NCBI RefSeq assembly: GCF_000170895.1 | Contig: NZ_ABCS01000003.1 | Span: 62,001-126,000, forward strand | Direction of reading: 5' to 3' | DNA: 64,000 nucleotides | DNA from: Plesiocystis pacifica SIR-1 | GTDB taxonomy: Bacteria > Myxococcota_A > Polyangia > Nannocystales > Nannocystaceae | Shown here: positions 44,354 to 53,394 of the stretch, one piece after another | Position numbering within the stretch: position 1 is the stretch's first letter | Layout of the letters: every line of letters begins with the position of its first letter | The notes under the pieces: model-generated | Told to the model about the DNA's origin: nothing | The model's database searches: none | What the model saw: the letters and a program-made list of their open reading frames with translations, nothing else | Translations under genes and position numbers: made by a program

Positions 44354-45153
44354 GGGCGGTCCTCCGTGTGGATGTGCTCGAGGAGCTCGAAGGCGGCGTT
44401 CATGCCTCCGCTGCCGAGCTGGACGATGGCGGTGGCGGCTCGGTGGGCGGCGAAGCCGTCTTGGTGGCGGATGGCGTCGAGCAGCTCGATGTAGCGGTCG
44501 ATGGCGCACAGCTCCTTGGCCAGGGGGAGGAGCAGGGCGTCGCGGATCTGCTCGTAGGTCTGGCGCAGGGTGTTGAAGGCGAGGCGGTAGGCGATGTTGT
44601 CGGCGCCCTGGACGATGCGGTCCCACAGCTCGAGGGACAAAAGCTGGAGGGGCTCGAGCTCGCGGGCCGCGGGGGCGGCCAGGCTGGGGTCTGCCGGGAG
44701 GGCCTCGAAGGCGCGGGCGAGCTGGGCGACGTGCTCGTCGATGCTGGCGAGGAGCTCGGGGCTGCGACGCTCGGCGCACAGCCGGGCGATGTCGGGGGCG
44801 AGGGCGGCCCGCATCTCCATGATGGAGCGGGCGACGGGCAGGTTGGCCTCGCCGTCGGGGGAGAACAGCAGGCGAGGCAGGAGGCTCAGGTCGGCGCTGC
44901 GTCGGTAGTCGCGGACGAAGGTGCCGCCGCCGTGGCGCTGCTCGACGAGGCCGGCTTGGGACAGGCGCTTGAGGGCCTCACGGATGGCGCCGCGGTTGAC
45001 CTGGAGGGTGGTGGCGAGCTCGCGCTCGGAGGGGAGGGTGTCGCCGGGGGTGAGGCGGTGGGTGAGGATCGAGGCGCACAGCTGCTCGAAGACGCCGTCG
45101 GAGAGGGAGCTGCGGGGGACGGGCTCGAGCTCGAGGGACATCTCAATGACCAT
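44350..45153 (-). CDS. FadR-subfamily GntR transcriptional regulator
   Basis: 267 residues. Winged-helix N-terminus with ILTHRLTPGDTLPSERELA and VNRGAIREALKRLSQAGLVEQRHGGGTFV (about 28-80), then an all-helical FCD-type ligand domain (RSIMEMRAALAPDIARLCAERR). It is first in an operon with a fatty-acid hydroxylase and the WGR ligase. A FadR-type operator (TGGTCAGACCA core) lies 23-39 nt upstream of its start, so autoregulation by a fatty acyl ligand is likely. Alternative start at 45141. Confidence 0.9.
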   Translation of the reverse strand: MVIEMSLELEPVPRSSLSDGVFEQLCASILTHRLTPGDTLPSERELATTLQVNRGAIREALKRLSQAGLVEQRHGGGTFVRDYRRSADLSLLPRLLFSPDGEANLPVARSIMEMRAALAPDIARLCAERRSPELLASIDEHVAQLARAFEALPADPSLAAPAARELEPLQLLSLELWDRIVQGADNIAYRLAFNTLRQTYEQIRDALLLPLAKELCAIDRYIELLDAIRHQDGFAAHRAATAIVQLGSGGMNAAFELLEHIHTEDRP

Positions 45154-45175
45154 GTCACCTCGAGGTTTTATGGTC

Positions 45176-45192
45176 AACTGGTCAGACCATTT
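45176..45192. promoter_or_regulatory. FadR-type operator upstream of the GntR regulator
   Basis: AACTGGTCAGACCATTT contains the symmetric core TGGTC-A-GACCA, the known recognition pattern of the FadR class. It is centred 31 nt upstream of the regulator ATG (45153) in locally AT-rich sequence, a position that would block the promoter. A further partial half-site, ATGGTC, lies at 45169-45174. Confidence 0.75.
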
Positions 45193-45272
45193 GATCATCG
45201 TGCGTGCGGCCGAATGGTTGGCCAGTCCAGGAGCGGATCCGCCTTCCAGGCCAACAGACGGCCGCCAGGGGC

Positions 45273-45734
45273 CTACTCGTTCGCCGCGACCCGCTCGACC
45301 ACGTTGTTCATCATCGCAGTCAGCGCCTCTCGCGCCATCCGAGGCTCCGGCGGATTCGGCCGGTCGTAGAACACATCCCACTTCTCCGTATGCGCCGGCG
45401 GCGGCCGCTCATCGTTCCCCCGCGGCCGAAGCCACACGCTCACCTCTTGCGCCTCACGTCGGTGGACCACGCGGATCGCCCCATCATCTAGTGGCCCCTC
45501 GACACGCAAGACCTCCCACCCAGGCGCGACCTCGGTGCCCGGCTCGAGCCCACCCAGCAGCGCCCGCGCCTCCTCCCCATAGGGCGGCGGCGGAGGCGGG
45601 CGCGGCGGCGCCTCGTTGACGACCTCGTGCGTCTCCAAGTCGATCGCCAAGCTGATCTGCGCGTAGCGGCCCAGGCAAAACAGCGCGAGCGCGACCGCCA
45701 GCCCGACCACCGCGCGGTCGATCCACTCAGTCAC
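45273..45734 (-). CDS. Small membrane-anchored protein of the glycosyltransferase operon
   Basis: 153 residues: an N-terminal helix (AVVGLAVALALFCLGRYA, about 8-25), a proline-rich stretch (PPRPPPPPPYGEE) and a beta-rich domain with VAPGWEVLRVEGPLDDGAIRVVH. Its start overlaps the end of the upstream membrane glycosyltransferase by 8 nt, so it probably works with that protein, perhaps as an accessory subunit. Family not recognised. Confidence 0.75.
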   Translation of the reverse strand: MTEWIDRAVVGLAVALALFCLGRYAQISLAIDLETHEVVNEAPPRPPPPPPYGEEARALLGGLEPGTEVAPGWEVLRVEGPLDDGAIRVVHRREAQEVSVWLRPRGNDERPPPAHTEKWDVFYDRPNPPEPRMAREALTAMMNNVVERVAANE

Positions 45735-47547
45735 CGCTGCCCTCCTCCGCAGGCGGCCGCGGCCAGTGAACGATGCGCCCGATCAGCAGCCCCGCGTTGC
45801 CGCCCGAGCTCTGCTGCACCTCGATGTCGAGGTGTCGGTGCCACAGCTCCAGGTCGATGGTCCGGTCGAGGCGCTCGTCGTCGACGAAGATCACGACGCT
45901 CCCCTCGCTCCAGTCCCGCGGGTGCCGGCCCTCGCCGACCTCGCTGCCGTCTCGCTCCCGACCCAGGATCGGCCGGCCGTAAAAGTGGCTGTCGAGGGCG
46001 CGCAGGATCGCCTCGTCCTGGCCGACCTCCGCGTCGAGGAGGGCGTCGAGCTCGTGGACCATGTCGTGCTGGAGCATCAGCTGGACGCGGTCCGGATCGT
46101 CGAGCAAGCCCTCGTGCTCGAGCCACGGCCGGGTCAGGGGGAAGTTGGTGATCACCGGCAACCCGTCCGCGTGCGCGCCCGACTCGACCCACCAGGTGGC
46201 GATGCCGTCGAGGGTGCGCCGCGGCACGACCAGCCCGGTCCCGGGCCCGAGCAAGGGCGCCGCGCTCAGCCCCGCGACCACCCAGGTCACGGTCACCGCC
46301 ATCGGGCGCACGCGCGGGCGCAGGAAGGACAGCGCCAGGCACAGCGCCCACACGCCGACGAAGGCCAGCAGGGGCGGCGCGGCCCCGCGTTCGGTGCGGA
46401 GCTGGAGGGTGTCGAAGGCGAGGGCCGCGAGCAGGCCGAGGAGCAGCAGGCTGACCACGCCGCCCCACGCCACAGGGCGAGTCCCGTCGCCATCGTCGCT
46501 GCCCGCGTGGCGCCCAAAGCCCTCGAGCTGCCGCCCGAGGATCAGCGCCAAGCCAGGCAGCGCGACCATCAAGTAGCGCGGCGAGGTGTCGAAGTTGAAC
46601 AGCCCGATCATCGGCAGCCCGCGCAGCAACACCACGCACACCGCGACACCCAGGCCGATCCACCGCTCGCGCACGACCAGCTCCCGCGGCCGCAACAGCA
46701 GCGCCAGCCCCCACGCCGGGCTCAGCGCGAGCAGAGCCTCGCCGCTCTCGACGAGGCGCCGCGGCAAGTCTCCGCTCTCGACCCAGGTGCTGTCGGCGGG
46801 CGCGGTGAGCGTGGGCGGGTAGTGCAGCGCCCACAAAAGATCGCGGTGGTAGAGCACCCCCAAGAGCACGTAGACGACGGGCACGATCGCCATGGCCAGC
46901 CCGGGCACGAGCCCGGTCTTCAGCGCGCCGAGTCGGGCCTCGCGCGAGGGGCTGTCCGCCGCTCGCCAGGCCAGGGCGAGCTCGCCCGCGGCGATCACCG
47001 CGAGCATCGGCGCGACCTCGGAGCGGACCAGGAGCAGCGCGCCGAGTACGGCCCCTCCGGCGACGGGTCGGTCGCGGACGTGGATGAGGAACAGCCCCAG
47101 GAGCAGGCCGGTGACGAGGTCGGCGTTGGAGTGCCCGCCCGCGGCGGTCATCAGCAGCAGCGGCGAGGTCGCGAGGACCAGGGCCGGCACGGCGACGTGG
47201 CGTTGGCCGAGCTTGGCGGCGGTGGCCGCCGAGAGCGGGATGGCGGCGGCGGCGACGAGGACGTGGAAGACGACGAAGGCGCGAAAGCCAAGGAGCGCGA
47301 CGGGGGCGTAGACGAGGGCGAGGACCGGGCGGAGCTTTTGAAAGAACAGCCCCGCGACGGGCTCGGCGGCGAGGATGCTGGCGTAGTGCCAGGTCAGCAC
47401 GCCCTCGTCGTGGAGGGCCCGGCCGCCGAGGCCGAGGGCGAGCCCGGCGACGACGAAGAGCGCGGTGATTCCCCAGACCACGGACCAGCGGCTCAGGACG
47501 CCGACGAGCCCTGCGGGCTTCGCGTTGCTCGTGTCGCTGGACTCCAT
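45727..47547 (-). CDS. Multi-pass membrane glycosyltransferase-like protein (GT39/ArnT-like fold)
   Basis: About 606 residues with about ten hydrophobic helices, then a periplasmic C-terminal domain (from about 450). The N-terminal helix is followed by LGGRALHDEGVLTWHYAS, where Asp-Glu in the first loop resembles the catalytic acidic pair of PMT/ArnT-type enzymes. LVRSEVAPMLAV and YLMVALPGLALILG also fit this group. Such enzymes transfer a sugar from a polyprenyl-phosphate donor to a protein or lipid outside the membrane. The ATG at 47547 leaves a short cytoplasmic tail. It is divergent from a radical SAM/glycan cluster. Confidence 0.8.
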   Translation of the reverse strand: MESSDTSNAKPAGLVGVLSRWSVVWGITALFVVAGLALGLGGRALHDEGVLTWHYASILAAEPVAGLFFQKLRPVLALVYAPVALLGFRAFVVFHVLVAAAAIPLSAATAAKLGQRHVAVPALVLATSPLLLMTAAGGHSNADLVTGLLLGLFLIHVRDRPVAGGAVLGALLLVRSEVAPMLAVIAAGELALAWRAADSPSREARLGALKTGLVPGLAMAIVPVVYVLLGVLYHRDLLWALHYPPTLTAPADSTWVESGDLPRRLVESGEALLALSPAWGLALLLRPRELVVRERWIGLGVAVCVVLLRGLPMIGLFNFDTSPRYLMVALPGLALILGRQLEGFGRHAGSDDGDGTRPVAWGGVVSLLLLGLLAALAFDTLQLRTERGAAPPLLAFVGVWALCLALSFLRPRVRPMAVTVTWVVAGLSAAPLLGPGTGLVVPRRTLDGIATWWVESGAHADGLPVITNFPLTRPWLEHEGLLDDPDRVQLMLQHDMVHELDALLDAEVGQDEAILRALDSHFYGRPILGRERDGSEVGEGRHPRDWSEGSVVIFVDDERLDRTIDLELWHRHLDIEVQQSSGGNAGLLIGRIVHWPRPPAEEGSGD

Positions 47548-47636
47548 CGCGCGGGCCCATGATGCCCGAGTCCGACGCAAAGGCACACCGGGCGGGCGGG
47601 AGCCGGGGCGGCGCGCGGCTGATATGCTGACGGTCC

Positions 47637-48782
47637 TTGGACTCCCCCGCCCAGGCTCCGGCCCGCACGGCCTCGCTGCTCGCCCGCCTGGGCAAGCGCG
47701 CCGAGATGATCGGTCGTCTGACCGAGACCTGGGTGCGCCGGCCGGACTCGCCCAACCGCCTGGTGCTCGACGTGACCCGGCGCTGCAACCTGCGCTGCTC
47801 GATGTGCCGGACCTGGGAGGACCCGCGCCGCGACGAGCTCTCGGTCCCCGAGATCGCGGACATCATGCGCCAGCTCCCGCGCCTGACCTGGCTCGACGTC
47901 ACGGGCGGCGAGCCCTTCCTGCGCAAGGACGCCAAGGCGTTGATGCTGACCATCGCGCGCACGGCCCAGGCGCTGACGGTGCTGCACTTCCCGACCAACG
48001 GATGGTTCACCAAGCGCGTGGTCGAGACCTGCGCCGAGCTCATCGCCGAGCGCCCGGAGATCCAGCTCATCGTCACGGTGAGCGTCGACGGGCCCGAGGC
48101 GGTGCACGACCAGATCCGCGGGCGCGAGGGCGCCTTCGCCCGGGCCATGGACACCTTCGCCGCGCTGCGGGCCATGGACGGGGTCGACGTGTTCGTGGGC
48201 ACGACCTTGACGCGGGAGAGCCAGCCCACCCTCGAGGCCCTGGGGGCGGCGCTGCGCGAGCGCTTCCCGGACTTCGAGGCCCGCGAGTGGCACTGGAACC
48301 GCCTGCAGATCTCGGAGCACTTCTTTGGCAACGGCGACCGCGAGGGCCTGGCGCCCGAGCTCAAGCCCGCGCCCGGGCGCCCGCGGGGCGGGGCGGTGCG
48401 CGAGCACGTCGAGCGCCGCGGGCCGCCCAAGTCCCTCGTCGATCTCATGGAGCTGGCCTTCCTGATCAACCTCGAATTCGTCGAGCGCGGCGAGAGCTCG
48501 GGCATCCCCTGCGAGTCCCTGCGCAGCACCGCGTTCATCTCGCCCGAGGGCGAGCTCTACCCCTGCCACGTGTGGGATCGGCCGCTGGGCAACCTGCGCG
48601 AGCACAGCTTCGCGACGCTGTGGCACGGCGACGAGGTGGCCCAGGCCCGGGGCGAGGTCCAGCGACTGGCGTGCGGGGGCTGCTTCACGCCCTGCGAGGC
48701 CTACCCCGCCCTCGCGGGCAACCCCGCGCACACGCTCTCCCAGACCGCCAAACGCTCGCTCCGGCTGGTCCTCGCTCGGTGA
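47637..48782 (+). CDS. Radical SAM enzyme with SPASM-like C-terminal cysteines
   Basis: 381 residues. TRRCNLRCSMCRTW holds the CxxxCxxC site for the catalytic 4Fe-4S cluster. LDVTGGEPFLR is the SAM-binding GGE motif. The C-terminus has CESLRSTAFISPEGELYPCHVW and a CGGCFTPC group, which could hold auxiliary clusters as in SPASM/twitch enzymes. The TTG start is tentative; an ATG at 47706 is also possible. It is followed by a toroid-fold protein after 11 nt, so the two may act on the same peptide or glycan substrate. Substrate not identified. Confidence 0.85.
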   Translation: MDSPAQAPARTASLLARLGKRAEMIGRLTETWVRRPDSPNRLVLDVTRRCNLRCSMCRTWEDPRRDELSVPEIADIMRQLPRLTWLDVTGGEPFLRKDAKALMLTIARTAQALTVLHFPTNGWFTKRVVETCAELIAERPEIQLIVTVSVDGPEAVHDQIRGREGAFARAMDTFAALRAMDGVDVFVGTTLTRESQPTLEALGAALRERFPDFEAREWHWNRLQISEHFFGNGDREGLAPELKPAPGRPRGGAVREHVERRGPPKSLVDLMELAFLINLEFVERGESSGIPCESLRSTAFISPEGELYPCHVWDRPLGNLREHSFATLWHGDEVAQARGEVQRLACGGCFTPCEAYPALAGNPAHTLSQTAKRSLRLVLAR

Positions 48783-48793
48783 AGGGCCCGGTG

Positions 48794-49876
48794 ATGGACA
48801 CGGCGGAGCTCCAGCGGCGCGTGGCCGCCATGCTCGATTGGCTCGAGCAGCTCGCCCTCGACCACGGCGGGGCCATCCCCTCGTGGGTCAACGCGGCGCA
48901 CCCGGGCTACGCCTACCCCGAGGCCGCGGGCTTGTGGCTCAGCGTCGTGGCCCAGGCGCGCCCGGGCTCGCCGGCCCTCGAGCGCACGGCTCGGTGGTTG
49001 AGCGCGCGGATCCACGTCGACGCCGAGGGCCGGGGCTACGTCGGCCGGGCGGGGCGGCTCTACACCTTCGACTCGGCCATGGCGCTCTCGGGCCTGCTCG
49101 CCGCGCGGGCGGCCGGGGTCGCGGTCGACGAGGCGTCGCTTCGCGGCCTCGCGCGCGGGCTGGTCCACGCCGTGGCCACGCGCTGGCCGGGCTCGGGGGT
49201 CGAGCCGGGCTCGCGGCGGTGGAGCGATCGCTGGGCCTGCCACCAGCTCAAGCTGGCCTGGGCCCTGGGCCGCGTCCGCCTCGAGCTCGGGCCCGAGCTG
49301 GCCGCCGAGGCCGGGGCCGCGCTGGCGAAGCTCGAGCCCTTGCTTCAGCTCGAGCGCGGCGGTCGCTTTGGCCTCGCCGACGACGACGGGCGCAGCTACG
49401 TCCACGCCAGCTGCTACGCCCTCGAGGGCGCCCTGGCCCTGCGCCGCTTCCGGGGGGCGAGCGACCCCCTCGACGCGCAGCTGCGCCGCGGCGCCGCGTG
49501 GTTGGCGAGCATCCAGGAGCCCGACGGCGCGCTGCCGTGCTGGGTCCTGAGCGAGGGCCGAAGCCCCGAAGACAGCGCCCTCGAAGCGGGGCGTCGACCC
49601 TCGGACGTCATCGCCCAGGCGGTGCGCTTGTGGGCCGCCGTCGATCCGCGGGCCCACGCCCCGGCCATCGCCGCGGGCGTCGAGGCCCTCGCCCGGCGTC
49701 AGCATCCGCTGGGCGCCCTGAGCTACCTCGAGCCAGGAGTTGGGACCGGGCCCGATGCCTCGCCCGACCTCAACAGCTGGTGCACCGCCTTCGCCGTCCA
49801 GGCCCTGCGCACGGTCCTGGCTGCGCAGCTTCGCGCGGAGCCAGGGATCGGTCTCGCCGATCCCTGGCTCGCTTGA
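48794..49876 (+). CDS. Alpha/alpha-toroid protein, unknown substrate
   Basis: 360 residues, all helical, with repeated aromatic/acidic helix pairs (YPEAAGLWLSVVAQA, WSDRWACHQLKLAWAL, YVHASCYALEGALALRRF, SDVIAQAVRLWAAV, SWCTAFAVQAL). This pattern is typical of alpha/alpha-toroids such as terpene cyclases, N-acylglucosamine epimerases and unsaturated glucuronyl hydrolases. No DxDD terpene motif is visible. Being next to a radical SAM enzyme and a GT2, it is more likely a sugar epimerase/hydrolase or a peptide-binding partner. ATG 11 nt after the previous stop. Confidence 0.75.
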   Translation: MDTAELQRRVAAMLDWLEQLALDHGGAIPSWVNAAHPGYAYPEAAGLWLSVVAQARPGSPALERTARWLSARIHVDAEGRGYVGRAGRLYTFDSAMALSGLLAARAAGVAVDEASLRGLARGLVHAVATRWPGSGVEPGSRRWSDRWACHQLKLAWALGRVRLELGPELAAEAGAALAKLEPLLQLERGGRFGLADDDGRSYVHASCYALEGALALRRFRGASDPLDAQLRRGAAWLASIQEPDGALPCWVLSEGRSPEDSALEAGRRPSDVIAQAVRLWAAVDPRAHAPAIAAGVEALARRQHPLGALSYLEPGVGTGPDASPDLNSWCTAFAVQALRTVLAAQLRAEPGIGLADPWLA

Positions 49877-50025
49877 CTCGCCCGAACCGCTCCGCGCGTA
49901 CGGGCGCGGCGTCGTCGCAGTGTCGCCCGCTCCCCGGGAGTGCCCGCGAGGCTTGCCTCGACGCCACTGCGCGCGAACCCTGGCCCCGCGAAAACTCCCC
50001 TGATACTCATGACCTGGCCCGAGTC

Positions 50026-50709
50026 ATGCCCCGCTCCGTCACCGTCTTGCTCCCGGCCCACGACGAGGCCGAGGCCATCGCCTCGGTCATCGCCGGCTGC
50101 CTCGAGCACACGCCGGACCTGCACGAGGTCGTGGTCGTGGACGACGGCTCCCGGGACGAGACCGCCAAGATCGCCGTTCAGGCGGGGGCCCGCGTGCTCA
50201 GCCTGGCCGAGAACCGCGGCAAGGGGGCGGCCCTGGCCTACGCCCAGCCCTACCTGCGCGGCGACGTCGTCGTGCTCCTCGACGCCGACGGCCAGGACGA
50301 CCCTTCGGAGATTCCCCTGCTCGTCGACGCCCTCACCGAGGAGGTCGAGCTGGTGATCGGCTCGCGCTTTTTGGGCACCTTCGAGCCCGGCGCCATCTCG
50401 GGCCTCAACCGCGTCGGCACCCAGGCCATCAACGGCCTGTTCAACCTCGCCTTCCGGGCCAAGGTCACCGACACCCAGGCGGGCTTTCGAGCCCTGCGCC
50501 GCGACACCTTCCAGGGCCTGCGCATCCACGCGCGGCACTACGACATCGAGACCGACATGCTCTGCCAGATCGTCGCGCGCGGCGGGCAGGTCGTCGAGGT
50601 GCCCGTGGTCCGCAGCCCGCGGGAGGCCGGGACCACGGACTTCTCTCGGGTCCGCGACGGGCTGCGCATCGTCAAGCGCATCGCCCTGACGCGCCTGGGC
50701 GTTCGCTAG
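50026..50709 (+). CDS. GT2-family glycosyltransferase (polyprenyl-phosphate type)
   Basis: 227 residues. VTVLLPAHDEAEAIASVI, VVVDDGSRDET and VLLDADGQDDP are the GT-A nucleotide-sugar binding motifs with the DxD-like DADGQ. The acceptor region FRALRRDTF and the HYDIETDMLCQIVARG end match dolichol/undecaprenyl-phosphate mannosyl- or glucosyltransferases without the membrane tail. It could provide the lipid-linked sugar used by the membrane glycosyltransferase at 45727. An intergenic gap of 149 nt precedes it. Confidence 0.9.
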   Translation: MPRSVTVLLPAHDEAEAIASVIAGCLEHTPDLHEVVVVDDGSRDETAKIAVQAGARVLSLAENRGKGAALAYAQPYLRGDVVVLLDADGQDDPSEIPLLVDALTEEVELVIGSRFLGTFEPGAISGLNRVGTQAINGLFNLAFRAKVTDTQAGFRALRRDTFQGLRIHARHYDIETDMLCQIVARGGQVVEVPVVRSPREAGTTDFSRVRDGLRIVKRIALTRLGVR

Positions 50710-50734
50710 CTCGGAGCCGCACCTGTTGTTCTCC

Positions 50735-51562
50735 ATGGCCGAGCGCCTCTTGTTCGTGCGCAGCATCGACGCCCTCCTCGACGAGGTCGAGGATCGCTGC
50801 CGCCGAATTCATTCCCGCCTAGTTCACTCCCGGCAGATCGCGTCCTCGGTTGGGGGGTGGACGCTCGCGCTGTGCGTCGGCTGCGTCGGCGCCGATGCGG
50901 CGAGCGAGCACCGTCCTGGGGGAGCCTCGGTCGAAGCTCCCGCGGAGGAGCGCGCGTCGCCCGGGGAGGTCTCGGCCGACTCGGTCTCAGACTTTTCGGG
51001 CGAGCAGGGCGAGCACGGCTGGTTCTACGGGTACTGGGATCGATCCGCGGACGCCGATGGGCGCTACTCGCCAAGGGAGGACTTCCAGCTCTTGCAGCAC
51101 TTCGGCGACGATCCGATCAACGGCCTGAGCGCGCACTCTGAATTCGTCACCGGGCCGCTGTGGTACTTGGAGGACGGTCGCGTCTACACCTCGCTGTGGG
51201 CCGAGGGCGGGCACCCCAACGCCGCGATGCCGCTGGGATCTCACGAGCAAGTCGAGCACTGGGCCGTGCGGCGCTGGAAGAGTCCGGTGGCGGCGGAGAT
51301 CTCGATCTCGGGTCGAGCGGGTAAGACCATGCCGTGGGGAGAAAATTGGAGCGGCGGCTGCGAGGCGCGGGTGCTCGTCGATGGCGAGCTGCTGTTCTCG
51401 ACCGCGATGCGCAATGATCCGGTCGACTACTCGATCGACGTGAAGGTCCAGGCTGGATCGAGCGTCGACTTTCTGATCGGTCCGGACCCTAGCATCGGCG
51501 TCACGACCTTCACGGCGAAGCTGACGAGCCGGCCCGTGGCGCCCGAGCCGGCGGCCCGATGA
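50735..51562 (+). CDS. Probable lipoprotein with beta-rich domain
   Basis: About 275 residues. A hydrophobic segment WTLALCVGCVGA with a lipobox-like LCVGC (Cys50) follows a 38-residue basic leader, which is long; the true start may be later. An acidic Ser/Glu linker comes next, then a domain beginning DFSGEQGEHGWFYGYWDRS. The QGxxGWxYGYWD pattern occurs in N-terminal beta domains of bacterial carbohydrate-active proteins. The rest is beta-rich. No enzyme motif. An upstream TTG at 50726 is possible. Probably a surface glycan-binding lipoprotein, by inference. Confidence 0.65.
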   Translation: MAERLLFVRSIDALLDEVEDRCRRIHSRLVHSRQIASSVGGWTLALCVGCVGADAASEHRPGGASVEAPAEERASPGEVSADSVSDFSGEQGEHGWFYGYWDRSADADGRYSPREDFQLLQHFGDDPINGLSAHSEFVTGPLWYLEDGRVYTSLWAEGGHPNAAMPLGSHEQVEHWAVRRWKSPVAAEISISGRAGKTMPWGENWSGGCEARVLVDGELLFSTAMRNDPVDYSIDVKVQAGSSVDFLIGPDPSIGVTTFTAKLTSRPVAPEPAAR

Positions 51563-51675
51563 CGGCTCGACTTCCCCCGTCCCTCCTCAAACCCGAAATG
51601 GAGCCATCGGGTACCGGTTGTTCATTGCTGTGGAATGATCCCGAGGGTACCCCGCTTGCCCTCCGCTCCGCGCCC

Positions 51676-52236
51676 ATGGACCCCGACGAGATCCGCTCCG
51701 CCCGCATCCAGCTCGCCGCTTGCTTCGCCGTCCTCGTGGGCGTCGGCGCCTTGATGTTCAGCGGCGCGGACGTCAGCTGCAGCTTCGGCGGCTCGGAGCC
51801 CGCCCAGGCCGGCAAGCCCGTACCCAACTTCCAGACCACCCTCGACGACGGCACGGCGCTCAGCGCCGCCGACCTCCAGGGCCACGTGACCCTGATGACC
51901 TTCTGGGCGACCTGGTGCGGGCCGTGCCGCCAGGAGCTCCCGAGCATCGACGCCCTCTACGACGAGCACGAGCAGCTGTGGGTCTACGGGGTCAACCTCG
52001 ACCGGGGCGCGCTCGAGACCCGGCGCCCCCAGGTCATCGCCATGACCCGGGAGCTGGGCGTGGGCTTTCCGCAGGTCTACGACGACGGCTCCGTGGGCCG
52101 GGCCTTCGGGGTCAGCGGGATTCCCCACCTGGTGCTCGTCGATGGCGAGGGGGTGATTCGCCACCAGCACATCGGGTTGGTGCCGGAGTCGATGTTGCGC
52201 CGCGAAGTGGAAGCGCTGCTCGAGGAACGTAACTAA
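51676..52236 (+). CDS. TlpA/ResA-like membrane-anchored thiol-disulfide oxidoreductase
   Basis: 186 residues. N-terminal membrane anchor about 11-29, then a periplasmic thioredoxin fold: FWATWCGPCRQELPSI with the redox pair Cys81-Cys84, the cis-proline loop GVSGIPHLVLVDGEG, and the TlpA-type QTTLDDGTALSAADLQG entry. An extra Cys (ADVSC) follows the anchor. It reduces disulfides outside the cytoplasm, for example in cytochrome c maturation or of exported Cys proteins. The stop overlaps convergent wecB by 4 nt. Confidence 0.92.
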   Translation: MDPDEIRSARIQLAACFAVLVGVGALMFSGADVSCSFGGSEPAQAGKPVPNFQTTLDDGTALSAADLQGHVTLMTFWATWCGPCRQELPSIDALYDEHEQLWVYGVNLDRGALETRRPQVIAMTRELGVGFPQVYDDGSVGRAFGVSGIPHLVLVDGEGVIRHQHIGLVPESMLRREVEALLEERN

Positions 52237-53378
52237 AGCGCCAACACGTCGGCGATGCGCACGGCCGCCTGTCCGTCGCCGAAGGGCTCGCGCAGCTCGT
52301 GAGCGCCCCGCGGCTCCCGGTCCAACACCCGCGCGGCCGCGGCGATGATCGACGCGGCCTCGTGCCCGACCACGCGGCTGCCCCCGCTGGCGACGGACTC
52401 GGGTCGGTCGCTGCGCGAGCGGACGATGAGCGCGGGGACGCCGAGGGTGGCGGCCTCTTCCTGGACGCCGCCGCTGTCGGTGATGACCAGGCGGGCGTGG
52501 CGGAGCAGGCCGACGAAGCGCTCGGGGTCGAGGGCGGGGACGCGGCGCACGGCGCTGCCCTCGAGGGCGCTGGCGATGGCCGCGTGCACGCGCGGGTTGG
52601 GGTGCACGGGCAGCAGCAGGTCGACCTCGGGGAAGGCCGCGACGGCGCGCAGGGCCTCGCAGATGCCGGCGAGGGCCTCGGGCCCGTGCTCGCGGCGGTG
52701 GACGGTGGCGAGCACCAGGCTCCGCTCGCTGGTCTGCAGCGCGGCGGTGCTCGGGAGGCCGAGCTGGCTGAGGGTGGCGTCGAGCTCGGCGACGCGCTCG
52801 GGCTCGGCGACGCGGCGCTCGAGCCAGCGCAGGGCGTCGACGCCGGTGTTGCCGGTGACGTGGATGTGCTCGGGCGGGTGGCCCTCGCGCAGCAGGTTCT
52901 GGCGGGCGCTGGCCGTGGGCGCGAACAGCCAGCGCGCGAGCTGGTCGACCATGCGCCGGTGCTGCTCCTCGGGGAAGGGGGCCCAGGGGTCGCCGCTGCG
53001 CAGGCCGGCCTCGACGTGGCCCACGGGGCGCCGGCCGTAGTAGGCCGCGAGGGCGCCGGCGAGGGTGCTGGTGGTGTCGCCCTGGACGAGCACGATGTCG
53101 GGGCTGAACTCGGCGATGACCGGGTCGAGGGCGCGCAGGGCCCGGGCCAGGAACTCGCTCGGGCTCTGGCCCGGCTCCATCAGGTCCAGGCGCCAGTCCG
53201 TGCGCAGGCCAAAGCAGCGCGCGGCGACGTCGAAGAGCTCGGCGTGCTGCCCCGTGCTGCACACGCCCACGGCGAAGCTGGCCCCGCGGGAGTCGAGCTC
53301 GCGGACGAGGGGGGCGAACTTGATGGCTTCGGGGCGCGTGCCGAGCACGCACAGGACGCGGCGGGGGGTGGAGGCCAT
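52233..53378 (-). CDS. wecB: UDP-N-acetylglucosamine 2-epimerase (non-hydrolysing)
   Basis: 381 residues with family motifs: VLGTRPEAIKFAPLV at the N-terminus, VQGDTTSTLAGALAAYY, HVEAGLRSGDPWAPFPEEQHRR, VTGNTGVDAL, LVLATVHRREH and ITDSGGVQEEAATLGVP. It interconverts UDP-GlcNAc and UDP-ManNAc for surface glycan synthesis. The ATG at 53378 is the first after the radical SAM gene and gives a normal length. It is second in a leftward operon with that radical SAM protein (16-nt gap). Confidence 0.93.
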   Translation of the reverse strand: MASTPRRVLCVLGTRPEAIKFAPLVRELDSRGASFAVGVCSTGQHAELFDVAARCFGLRTDWRLDLMEPGQSPSEFLARALRALDPVIAEFSPDIVLVQGDTTSTLAGALAAYYGRRPVGHVEAGLRSGDPWAPFPEEQHRRMVDQLARWLFAPTASARQNLLREGHPPEHIHVTGNTGVDALRWLERRVAEPERVAELDATLSQLGLPSTAALQTSERSLVLATVHRREHGPEALAGICEALRAVAAFPEVDLLLPVHPNPRVHAAIASALEGSAVRRVPALDPERFVGLLRHARLVITDSGGVQEEAATLGVPALIVRSRSDRPESVASGGSRVVGHEAASIIAAAARVLDREPRGAHELREPFGDGQAAVRIADVLAL

Positions 53379-53394
53379 GGACGGTGGGGGACGT

